NCBI GenBank assembly: GCA_013398275.1
Contig: VZSE01004149.1
Location: 1 to 64,000 of the forward strand
DNA length: 64,000 nucleotides
Reading direction: 5' to 3'
DNA from: Promerops cafer
Lineage: Eukaryota; Chordata; Aves; Passeriformes; Nectariniidae
Shown here: positions 45,548 through 55,215 of the stretch, piece after piece
How the letters are laid out: every line of letters begins with the position of its first letter
Position numbering within the stretch: the stretch's first letter is position 1
Translations under genes and position numbers: made by a program
The notes under the pieces: model-generated
The model's input: the letters and a program-made list of their open reading frames with translations, nothing else
Databases searched by the model: none
Told to the model about the DNA's origin: nothing

Positions 45548-45905
45548 AAATGGGAACTCATCTGGGATCCTTTGACCATCCAGGGGCAGTGAGCAGGGCT
45601 GGAGGTGCCCCTCACTCAGTTTTGGTGATCAGTTCCTTTTGGCGGAGGCCGGCACTGGGCGATTGATTGGGTACCTGATAATGTCCACTCGAGACAGCTG
45701 ACTGGTGGACCAGGGGGTTCCGTGAAGAGTCCACAGGGAAGGACCTCTGCAAATCTCAGCAGTCAATGGGATTTTCAGGGAGTAAACCTGAGAGGGCACC
45801 CATGGAAGATAGCACAGGTAATGCCAGGTCCTGGCAAAAGGGATGACGTTCCCGAAATATCTCTAAAGAATCCCTTGGGAGAATGCTGAGGTAGTTTGCA
45901 CACTC
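45092..45905 (+). repeat. Right arm of 814-bp inverted repeat
   Basis: Matches the reverse complement of 42928-43741 over its whole length. It contains most of the LTR, the primer-binding site and the leader, including a possible splice donor (CACAG/GTAATG near 45817). Spacer between the arms is 1350 bp. Beyond 45905 the sequence differs from that flanking the left arm. Confidence 0.9.
45551..45568 (+). other. Retroviral primer-binding site, tRNA-Pro-like
   Basis: The 18 bases after the LTR end match the tRNA-Pro primer-binding site of gammaretroviruses at 14 of 18 positions by eye, all four differences being transitions (decay-like). The inverted copy is at 43265-43282. This sets LTR end and orientation. 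Confidence 0.65.
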
Positions 45906-46245
45906 TCCCAGGGCTAATTAAAGACAATCCATGCTCTGGGAGGCAATAAGGGGAGTTGAGAAGCGGTCTCAGCAACAGGGTGTTGGTATGTTGGGAAAGG
46001 ATTGGTTGAAGCAGAATATGTAGGAATACAGTTAAGGCAGGTAGCAGCAGAAAGCATTTATCCTCAAAATTTGCCAGCTGATCCAGGGCCAGCTGCAGGG
46101 GGCTGTGTTTGGACACTGTGGCAGGACGGGGACTGGCTTTAGTACACAGTGTGTGGTGAAAAGGGTGAGCACAAAGAGGTGGAACAAGGAATATCTGGGA
46201 CATGAGGATTATATGTGGAAGAATTAGGATTTTCTTTTAAGGATT

Positions 46246-46990
46246 TTGTTTGGGTCACTGGAGAAACAAATTATTTTGAGCTGTGCAAGAATGAGTACCC
46301 ACAGGGGGTGGGGGCTAGAGGAAGGGCAGAATAAGCCCCTGGATGAGCTGGCTTTGAAAGGACATTACTGGATTTGTGGCCAACATGCTTATCACAGGTT
46401 ACCTCCAAACTGCCCAGGGATATGTTATATGGGACATATTAGAGCATTGTTCTTTTTCCTACCACAAGTTCAGGGAAATCACTTAGGAATCAAAATCTAT
46501 GATGATTTAATTAGAGAAAAGCAATCAATTGATGCAGCAGTGGCTGGAGACAGCACCCCAAAATGGGGAAAAGATGAATTGACACCAGAAATTTATACTG
46601 CACTATGGACTAGCCACTTGGAATCCTTATGAATTAATATCAGGTGCCAGAGAACCCATTTATAATTTGAACGGGATAATTAGGTCACAAGCTGTCTTTG
46701 AAACACTAACCAACCAGACAGCTACAGCTCTTGACCTTCTTGCTGACCAATCCACTCAAATGAGGAATGCAGTATTTCAACATTGGATGGTACTAGATTA
46801 TCTACTAGCAGAAGAAGGAGGAGTTAGAGGAAAATGAAATTATTCAGACTGCTGTTTGCAAAGAGATGGCAATGGAAAAGTGATCAAACAAATAAAAAAG
46901 GAAATAGTTAGCTCATGTACCCATCCAAACATGGAAAAGATGGGAATGGGACACGTTTTAATGGTTTCCTGGCAATCTATGGGTTAAATG
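46246..46990 (+). pseudogene. Endogenous retrovirus env remnant, frame-broken
   Basis: The frame 46246-46632 (128 codons) and a second frame continuing from about 46621 resemble the C-terminal surface/transmembrane part of a class I (ERV1, gammaretrovirus-type) envelope glycoprotein: an Asn/Gln-rich heptad region followed by a cysteine pair of the transmembrane ectodomain near 46850. A frameshift at about 46621-46632 and a stop near 46837 disrupt it. N-terminal env and all of gag and pol are missing between it and the leader to its left. Non-functional. The family call is from memory of conserved env features. Confidence 0.7.
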
Positions 46991-47247
46991 AATACTATTT
47001 CTCCTCTTATGTGCTATAGCAACTCTAATCTTTTTACCATGCATGACACCTTGCTGAGTGCTTGTCTTTCAGCAGGTGATCAAGGGAATGCAGGTGGTAG
47101 CCACACCCCACACCTACTGATGCAGAAATGACTACAAAAGGATGGAAAACGATGTCACAGAAAATACTTGCAAATCCAAAGAAGACACAGGAAGAAAACA
47201 TTAGATCAATGGTAATTAAGGTCTGTAAAGACAAATAGAGCGAAAAT

Positions 47248-47260
47248 AAAAAAAGGAGGG
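47248..47260 (+). other. Polypurine tract preceding an LTR
   Basis: An A-run followed by GGAGGG, directly before TGTTGTGG. The position between env remnant and LTR start is that of the plus-strand primer of retroviral replication. Confidence 0.7.
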
Positions 47261-48190
47261 TGTTGTGGTTTAACGAAAGCCTGGTTTTCAGTTGTGGGGG
47301 GGGAGGGTGGTTCCCTGTGGGGACCTTCCAGAGCCAGTGAACTGGCTGGTTTTGAAGGGCCAGTCAGTTGGCTAAGTTTGGAGATTGATGCCCGGTTAGA
47401 CAACTTGAAGGAGTTAAACACGCCCTTGTGGAAAAGCACATTTAAAAATTAAGGAAGCCCAGGAAAAACTCTCTCTTGGCTTCCGGCCTTTGAACAGGTC
47501 GGGCCAGGCTGGCCCCATGTGGCCAGGGCCGGGCCTGGCCGGGCTCACGCAGCCCAGCGCAGCCGTGTTGGTGCACTGCTTGGCTTGGATTTCTGCCACC
47601 ACTGGGCCATGCTGCCAGGACCGTCCCGGCACCGTGGGCAACCATGCAGCCAGGACAGCTCGGGCAAAGTCAGCATGGCCGGGGCAGCACCATGCAGCCA
47701 GGATTGCTCCACTGAGGTTGGTGTGGCCAGGGCAGAGCCGTGCAGCTGGGACTGCTCTGCCGAGGTCGGAGCGGCCGGGGCCATGCCATGCGGCCAGGCA
47801 GTGTCGCACGACCTCGGCTATTTCAGCATGGCTTGCAGAATCAACTTTGTTTACTCCAGGACCAGCGCCAGGAATGGCCCCATGGTTGGTGCTGGAGGCG
47901 GCCCCAAGGCCAGGAGGGGCCAGGGCCAGGAGAAGCCATGTGGTTGGGGCTGCATGGCCAGGATCGGAGAAGCCAGAGCAGCGCCGCACAGTCACGGCTA
48001 TCTTAGAAAGACACAGGGGTGGCACCAGCAGCCAGCGCGGCTCGCACGGTGCCGGCAGAGACCACGTGACCAGCAGCGGGAGGCACGGAGATCCCCAATG
48101 CAGAGCCTCGATGAGATCAACCCTTCAGCGCTGCAGAACTCTATTGAAAACTGTTTCTATTGATAAAGCTTGAGAACAAATGAACCTACG
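47261..48190 (+). mobile_element. 3' LTR start and GC-rich LTR body
   Basis: Starts TGTTGTGGTTTAACG right after the polypurine tract, a typical avian LTR start. About 180 bp of U3 is followed by a GC-rich repeat block. The 3' end is uncertain: either near 48190, or, if the LTR has been enlarged or invaded, at 49575 (CCACTACA), where an LTR terminus is clear. It is not similar to the LTR at 45042-45547, so the two do not bound one simple provirus. Confidence 0.55.
47500..48080 (+). repeat. GC-rich degenerate tandem repeat within the LTR region
   Basis: Repeating modules GGCCGGGGCAG..CCATGCAGCCAGGA..GCTC recur about every 50-65 bp. They create overlapping open frames on both strands (for example 47490-48173 + and 47414-48025 -) that I regard as by-products. 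Confidence 0.65.
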
Positions 48191-49099
48191 AACACCAATT
48201 CTCTCCCAAATCAGGAAAAGGAAAGGGTAAAATACGTAGAGACAACAACACGGGACTCTGAGGTCAGTGAAAAAGGAGTCAAATTCTAGATAGGGATGGG
48301 GGATTGAGGAGATGCCTCAGTCTTTGGCTGGAATTCTCTTGTAAGCCATGGTGATGGACTATAATTCATCAGACTATTTTTTCCCTGTAACTTATGAAAA
48401 TGCATTTGAGGGGATGTAGCTTTTTAACCACAGCTATGAACAGAGGCACCAGAGCTAAAGCGAGCAGATGTTGAAGTAATTTTGATTCAATGAGAAATTT
48501 AAACAGAGAGAGATGAGAAACCTTGCTCCAGCGATAGTAATAGAAAACTCTCTGTTCCCAGAGATGGATTAAGAGAACTTTTATTTTATGCTAGAACAAC
48601 TCATCCTTAAAATAGCACCCCAATAAGTTGACATGGCCCATGAAAGCAGCTGTGAGATAGCTGCAAGGTACTGGGAAGTATCACAGTCTTCGCTCACTGC
48701 AACCCCTAGTGCGGCTTGGTGGGGGGAACTGGAAAAATAAATGAGGAATGGGTACGATGGTCTTGCCTGAAAAATAAAGACTTTAATAGCAAAATAACAA
48801 ACATAGAAACCACAGAGTTTGGGGGCAAGATCCAAAGACCCAGGGGGCATGGCATTGCAACAAGGGGTCTTCTGAGGGCAAGGGTCCAATCACGAACACG
48901 AACTTGGAATATGACCTTATATGTAACAGGTTCCAAACCAACTGAGAACAAGAACCAGAAACCTGACCAAATATAGGACAGTTCTATTAACATGTTGACT
49001 CCTATGACCCCACTTTTCTTGCCATGACCTGACTAGGTATCCCTTTTTCAATATCCTGTTTCCCATGGTCTCAGGTTGATGCCTCCTGTATATGCTGTT
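48191..49099. other. Unassigned stretch between LTR pieces
   Basis: Nothing recognised with confidence. It could be the remainder of a long LTR or decayed ERV interior. Confidence 0.35.
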
Positions 49100-49575
49100 G
49101 AGGCCAAACCACTACTCATTCCAGCCAGATGCGTTTCCACAGGGAGGGACTTTTCTCACACTGCAAGCAGATTTTCCTTTCCTGGGCAGCTGCTTCACTG
49201 TGACATTTGAAGCCACGAGAGAACGGTTTATTGTGGAAAAGTCTTCATAGCATAACAAGAGAGACCCCCTCCCCCTAAGTGAACTTAAGAAAGACTATTC
49301 TAGAAGGGATAAACTGACTGAAAGTCCTAAGTTTTGTCTTACATTGTCAGGGGAAAAGAAAAGGTGTGGGGGGAGGAAAAGTGTTCTGAAGGTTTTATTC
49401 TGTTTTTTTTTTTCTTATTATTTTTCTCTTAATTGTGTTAATAAAGATTTCTTTATACCCTTTAAAGTTTGTGTCTGTTTCGCCCTCCTTTTCCTAATGC
49501 TTATCTCACAGCAAGAAAATGAGTAAATATATTCTAGTAAGTGCACAAGTGCTTAGCCAGCACTAGACCCACTAC
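49100..49575 (+). mobile_element. LTR 3' part, same family as 40310-41222
   Basis: Collinear with the reverse complement of roughly 40310-40760, including TTAATAAA near 49439, TTTATACCC, TCTCACAGCA and the terminus TTAGCCAGCACTAGACCC then ACTACA at 49575. The element's 5' half was not identified. Confidence 0.75.
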
Positions 49576-49647
49576 ATAATTGGTGTGTTGGCTGAGAAAT
49601 CGAACAACTGGCAAACCAAAACCTCTACAGAGGGATTGAAAGGAATA

Positions 49648-49705
49648 AGATGAATATGTCTTTACAAAGAGACCGTGTGAACCTGCGTGTTGTCCGAATC
49701 TAAAC
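49648..49705 (+). mobile_element. Fragment of ERV U3, related to LTR at 45042
   Basis: GTCTTTACAAAGAGACCGTG and the next ~30 bases match the U3 start around 45070-45115 with scattered differences. It abuts the minisatellite that follows. Confidence 0.55.
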
Positions 49706-50357
49706 AGAAAGCTTCTCAGCATCTTCAGTTGTGTCAGAACAGCAGGGCCTCATGGAACCCAAGTGACCATTGTGGCTCCATGGATTCTCATGGAACAAAT
49801 TGTCACTTGTAACACAGCACAGCCTCATGGAACACAGGTGCCCCTGGGACATTGCCACTGCTCATGGATGAATGTGTCCACTGTGATACAGTCACGCCTA
49901 CAAAACACCGGAGAACATTGTTAAACAATGGTATCTCATGGAAGCAAGTGTCAACTCTATTACAGCGGGCCCCCATGGAACCTAAAAGACCACTGTGACG
50001 CAATGGAATCTTGAGGAAAAGAGTTTCAATTTTGAAAAACTCACAGCCTCATGGAACACAGCCGGGCCACGTGGATAATGCCAGGGCACATGGAACTCAG
50101 TGTCCATCGTGACAACATGGAATCACATGGATCCAAAGCTCTACTTTGACCAAGACAGGCCTCATGGGCCAAAGGTGCTGCTGAAACATTGCCAGGTCTG
50201 GTGGAAACAAAGCTCCATTATTGCACAGCAAGGCCTCATGAAACCTAGGCAGCCATTGTGTTGCAAAGGAATCTGATAGAATTGTCAACTGCAAACACAG
50301 CAGGGCCTCAAGGAACCTAGGTGCCAATGGGATGTTTCCAAGGCTCATGCAAGCGTA

Positions 50358-50960
50358 CATTGGAACACAGTCGGGCCTAATGGAGCACAGGAGAAGGTTT
50401 TTACACAATGGAATCTCATGGAAGAAGGGCCAACTCTTTTACAGCAGGGCCTCATGGAACGCAGGAGACCACTCTGATGCAATGGAATCTTGGGGAAAAA
50501 GAATTCAATTTTAACAATGCAGGTTATGGAACACAGGTGCCACTTGTATACTGCCAGGTCTCGTGGAACTCAGTGTCCATTGTGACAAAGCGCAGCCCCA
50601 TGGAACTAAGCAGACCAATTGGGACACAATGGAATCTTATGGATCTAAGGCNTGCAAGCAAGTGTCCATTGGAACACAGTCGGGCCTAATGGAGCACAGG
50701 AGAAGGTTTTTACACAATGGAATCTCATGGAAGAAGGGCCAACTCTTTTACAGCAGGGCCTCATGGAACGCAGGAGACCACTCTGATGCAATGGAATCTT
50801 GGGGAAAAAGAATTCAATTTTAACAATGCAGGTTATGGAACACAGGTGCCACTTGTATACTGCCAGGTCTCGTGGAACTCAGTGTCCATTGTGACAAAGC
50901 GCAGCCCCATGGAACTAAGCAGACCAATTGGGACACAATGGAATCTTATGGATCTAAGGC
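50358..50960 (+). repeat. Perfect 294-bp direct duplication at an N (likely assembly artefact)
   Basis: 50358-50651 and 50667-50960 look identical, offset 309 bp, with the N at 50652 between them. Neighbouring minisatellite units differ by many substitutions, so perfect identity at a gap points to a duplicated contig end. Confidence 0.85.
50652..50652. other. Single N
   Basis: Scaffold join inside the minisatellite. Confidence 0.95.
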
Positions 50961-52154
50961 TCTACTTTGACCAAGATGGGCCTCATGACACACAGGTGCC
51001 ACTGGGCCATTGCCAGGCCTAGCAGAAACAAGGCTCCATTATTGCACAGCAAGGCTGCATGGCGCCTGGGAGACCACTGTGTCACAGCGGAATTGGATGG
51101 AAGCAAGTGTTCATTGTGATGTAGCAGGGCCTCATGAAACCCAGGAGACCACTGTTACACAATTGAAAGCTCTGGGAACCAAGTGTCAACTGCAAACATG
51201 ATGGGGCCTCCTTGAAGCCAGGTGCCACTTGGATATTGCAAGGGCAGGCGAAGCTCAGTGTCCATTGTGACATAGCACAGCCTCATGAATTACAGTAGAG
51301 CACAGTGACACCATGGAATCTTGGGGAAGCAAGTGTCAATTGTAAACACAACTGGGCCTCATGGAAGCCAGAAGACCATTTTGACATAATAGAATCTCGT
51401 AGAACAAAGGCTCCATTATGACACATCTGGGCCTCAAGGTACCAAGGAGACCACTGTGATGCAATGGAATCTCAAGGAACCAAGGGTCAACTATAAACAC
51501 ATCAGGCTCTCCTGAAACTAAAGGGAACATTGTGATGGAGTGGAATCTCATAGATCCAAGGCTCTTCTTTGAGCAAAATGGGCCTCATGGCACACAAGTG
51601 CCACTGGGACATTGCCAGGCCTAGTAGAAACAAGGTTCCATTCTTGAACAGCAAGACCTCATGGCACCTGGGAGGCCACTGTGTCTCAATGGAATCTGTT
51701 GGAAGCAAGTGTCCATTGTGACAGCAGGGCCTCATGGCACCCAGGAGACCACCGTGATGCAATGCAATCTTGGGGAAGCTAGGTGTCACCTGCAAACATA
51801 GCAGGGCCTCATGGAACAAAGGTACCGCTTGGATATTGCCAGGGCATGTGGAACTCTCTGTCCATTGTGACACAGCACAGTGCGATGAAACTCAGCAGAC
51901 TATTGTGACAACCTGGAATCCCATGGATTGAAGGCTATACTTTGACAAAGTGGGGCTCCAAAGGACACAGGTGCCACTGGGACATTGCCAGCCCTTGTAG
52001 AATGCAGTGTCCATTGTGACACAGCGCAGCCTCATGAAACATGGGGACCATTGTGATGCAATGGAATCTCATGGAACCAAGTGTCAATTGTGAACACAGC
52101 TTGGCGTCAAGGGGCATGTGGGACCGTGCCCTAGCTCGTGGAAGCAAGGGGCTA

Positions 52155-53225
52155 TTGTGACACAGCTTTGATCTGGGATAAATCCGGCACCATTCACAAT
52201 TTAAGGGGGCAGCAGCACACTTGGGGCCAGAGGGCCCTGGGCCTGGCGCAGGCCCCTGGACAGGAAAACTGGCCCTTTTCCCTGTAAAACAAAACTCACC
52301 CCCACAGTTTCCTGATGTCAGTATGGTGGAGGCATTCAGCAATCCAATAGCAACCTGAGTTCTAGCTGGTGGCAGCTTTGATCTGGGAGAAATCCTGCAC
52401 CATTTGAATTTTTAGGATGTGGAAGACAACTCCTGGCCACAGGTCCCTGGACACGAACGCTGGCCCTTTTCCATGGAAAACAAAACTTAGCTCCCGAGTT
52501 TTGTGGTGACAGTTCAGAAGAGGTGTTTGGCGCTCCAAGGGCATCCTGAGTTCCAAATGGTTTCAGCTTTGGTTTGGGAGAAATCCTGCGACGTTCACAA
52601 TTTTAGGAGGCAGAAGCCCACTCCTGGCCAAAGGCCCCTCGACACAAACAGTGGTCTTTTTCCATGGGAAACAAAACTCATGCTCCCCCATTTCCTGATG
52701 TCAGTTTGGAGGAGGTGTTTGGCCCTCCAAGGGCAGCCTGTGATGTAGCTGGTGGCAGCTTTGATCTGGGCGAAATACTGTGCCGTTTGCAATTTTAGGA
52801 GGTGGCAACCCACTCCCAGCCACAGGCCTGTGGACACGAACGCTGGCCCTTTTCCCTTTAAAACAAAACTCAGCCCCCTGGTTTCCTGATGTCTGTTTGG
52901 AGGAGGCGTTTGGCACTCCAATGGCAGTCTGAGTTCTAGCTGGTGGCAGCTTGGATCTGGTAGAAATCTTGTGCTGTTTGCAGTATTAGGAGGCACAAGC
53001 CCACTATGGGCCAAAGGCCCCTGGGCTGGGCCAAGGATCCTGGACATGAACACTGGCCCTTTTCCCTGTAAAATTAAACTCACCCCCCTCAGTTTCCTGA
53101 TGTCAGTTTGGAAGAGGCGTTTGACCCCTTGAGGGCAGCCAGAGTTCTGGCTGATTTCAGCTTTGGTCTGGGAGAAATCCTGCACCATTTGCAATTTTAT
53201 GAGCCGGAAGCTTGTTGCAGGCAAC
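52155..53225 (+). repeat. Tandem array with 191- and 211-bp unit classes, about 5 units
   Basis: AGCTTTG/GATCTGGGAGAAATCC anchors at 52164, 52374, 52565, 52757, 52948 and 53159 give spacings 210, 191, 192, 191 and 211. The longer units carry an extra ~20 bp (GGGCCTGGCGCAGGCCCCTGG-like, near 52235 and 53010). Units share the order: CTGGTGGCAGCTTTG, TGCAATTTTAGGAGG, GGACACGAACGCTGGCCC, AACAAAACTCA, GATGTCAGTTTGGAGGAGG. Confidence 0.93.
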
Positions 53226-53620
53226 AGGTCCATGCCACGCACAGGTTTCAAAATATCAAGTGCCCCGGTCACAAAAATATTAAAAGCTGAAGTTGCAAAA
53301 CATTGAAAAAACAGCATATAAAAATACAAAAAACCTCAGGTACAAAAAGCTAGGTTCTGAAACAGCAGAGTAAGGTAGTTTCAAAATGATAGAAAACTAG
53401 ATTTCAACGTATCAGAAAACCAGGTTTTAAAGTCTCTGTTTTAAAATACCAGAACAGCATGTTCCGAAATACCAAAGCAACCCAGTTTTAAAATATCAGA
53501 ATGCCTTCCAAAATACCCAAAAAATTGAATTTCAGAATACAAGTATATCATGTTCCAAAATATTAAAATGCCCACATTTCAAAGTATGAAATTGCAAAAT
53601 AACTATTTTCAGATGTCTTA
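53226..53620. repeat. AT-rich, highly degenerate ~30-bp repeats
   Basis: Variants of TTCAAAATATCAGAA separated by short GC-containing words (CAGCATGTTCC, CCCAGTTTT) recur about every 25-33 bp. Divergence is high. Confidence 0.5.
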
Positions 53621-54670
53621 TATGGATAGGATTCCCAAACCCAAAAGAATGCTATATTGAGCAAATGAGATCTGTGCAACCAAAATGAATGTTTTCCTCT
53701 CTTAAAAGTTTTCCCCCACTGATCATCAATACATGTATTTATTTTAATCGTACAGCCAGATGTAGTAAAGATTTTACTTTAAAAGCAAACACTTGTAGTA
53801 GTTTTCTGCTTAGATGGTGTCTGTGAGAACCAGCATTTGGGCCTGAGAGCTGCAGCTGGGAACAAAGGATGGAGTAAATCTGTTCCCTGGATGCACAGGG
53901 AAAGACTTAGTAGCAGGCAAATGGAGTATTTATAAACTACATCAATATTTCACTGAAATTCAGGGTGAACTAGTGATGGGGGTGCTCGGGTTCGGTCTGG
54001 GCTTGTCAGGATTAGCCATAAACAACCCGACCAAATCCCTGACGCCTCAAGGGATGTGTCAAACACTTCCACAGAAACACAATTCAGTAATGATTGCAGA
54101 GGAAAAATTGCTGCTAATCGCTTACAGTCTGGGGGGAATTTCCTCAGAAATTACAAACCTAGGACATAGGGAATCTTGGAGGCAGAATCCCAATTTTGGC
54201 CACGAGCAACCAGACAAGAAGGATGGTTCATTTCCGTGGAAAGGAAAGCCTGGCACCCCGATGTTTCAGGGGCAGACGAAGGGCTGTGCAGGGGAGGGAA
54301 CGACCAGCAGGACCTTTCTCCATCTCAGCCCCCACTCCAAGATGCAGCAGCTCCAGGTGTGACCAGGTCCTTTCAGAGGGTTACCCGGGCACGCCTGAAC
54401 ACGGAGCTGCTAGTCCAGAGGGGCCAACTGGGCCATCCTGAGTGTTCCTCCAGGAACAGTGGTTGGAGCATCCAGCAGGGGTTGGGGAGCAGCTGGATGC
54501 ACCTGGGCACGGAGCATGGCTTCAAGAATATGCCAAGGGAAAAGCCCTCATGCCAAGGGGCAGCACCTGAACAGGCAGGGCAGTGGGGTCCCAGGGGAGA
54601 GCTTTCAACTCTTCCCTTTTATCCTATCAGTCCCTCCTCAGAGGCCCCAGTCCCTCCACAGCACCCCCAG
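53621..54670. other. Unassigned stretch
   Basis: Open frames at 53973-54362 (+, 129 codons) and 54176-54838 (+, 220 codons) have no family resemblance that I recognise. The second runs into the next tandem array. No RNA gene or LTR boundary found. Confidence 0.35.
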
Positions 54671-54674
54671 AAAA

Positions 54675-55215
54675 GAGAGTGTTTATTAGGAGAAAAGGGA
54701 TTTAAATTGTGGGAAAAAAGCTTTCTTTTCCTTAATTGTCTCTATTCAAATTGTGGGGGAATCCGCTTCTCCTACAATTTTAATGGTCTCAGTCGAAGGA
54801 AACCCTGCCTTTTCTATGCTGCTAGGGGTATTGATTGACAGGGAATCCCTATTTTTCATTGTTTTCCAGTTTAAATGGAAGGGGAAAACCTTGACAATGC
54901 TTTTTTATGCGTTTGAATTAAGGGTAACTCCCTCCTTTTTATTGTCCTAAGGCTTAAACTGAGGGGGAAGCCCAGCTGTCCCTCCTTTTTAAGGGTTTGG
55001 ATTGAGGAAAAAATCCCCTTTTTTCCATCACTGGAGAGATTTAAAGTGACGAAAACCCCTCTTTCCCCAATATTTTAGGGGATTAAAATAAAGGGGAGAA
55101 GACATTTATTTGCCATTCTACTGGTTTAAGTGGAGGTAACTGCCCCATTTAGTCATTTTAAGGGGCTCACTTGAAGGCAGCTCTGCCTTTTTCAGCATTG
55201 TAAGGGTTTGAAACT
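54675..55215 (+). repeat. Degenerate tandem repeat, units about 60-70 bp
   Basis: The pattern TTTAAATTGAGGGGAAAACCC..CTTTTTCATTGTT recurs, with GGTTTAA/GGATTAAA-type joins near 54695, 54745, 54785, 54872, 54920, 54955, 54997, 55030 and 55080. Strong strand asymmetry: purine-rich GGGGAAAA blocks alternate with T-rich blocks. Confidence 0.65.

Larger units (their letters stand above)
49730..52150 (+). repeat. Minisatellite, unit about 75-77 bp, about 32 copies
   Basis: The module GCAGGGCCTCATGGAAC, CAGGAGACCACTGTGA, GCAATGGAATCTCATGG, AAGTGTCAACT recurs. The GGGCCTC anchor falls at 51127, 51204, 51278, 51354, 51429, about 51504 and 51580, spacing 74-77 bp. Units come in alternating variants (a GGTGCCACTTGGATATTGCCAGG type and an AGACCACTGTGATGCAATGG type), suggesting higher-order units of about 150-300 bp. 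Confidence 0.93.

Noticed and set aside
42928..45905. A single provirus bounded by the two 814-bp arms
   Set aside because: The arms are inverted and both carry leader sequence on their outer sides. Proviral LTRs are direct repeats facing the same way.
47414..48173. Overlapping frames of 203-227 codons on both strands
   Set aside because: They follow the GC-rich tandem repeat inside an LTR region. The translations are repeat-derived.
49730..52150. Regular repeats that could suggest a CRISPR-like array
   Set aside because: Whole units repeat with graded divergence and no unique spacers, in a vertebrate genome. It is a minisatellite.
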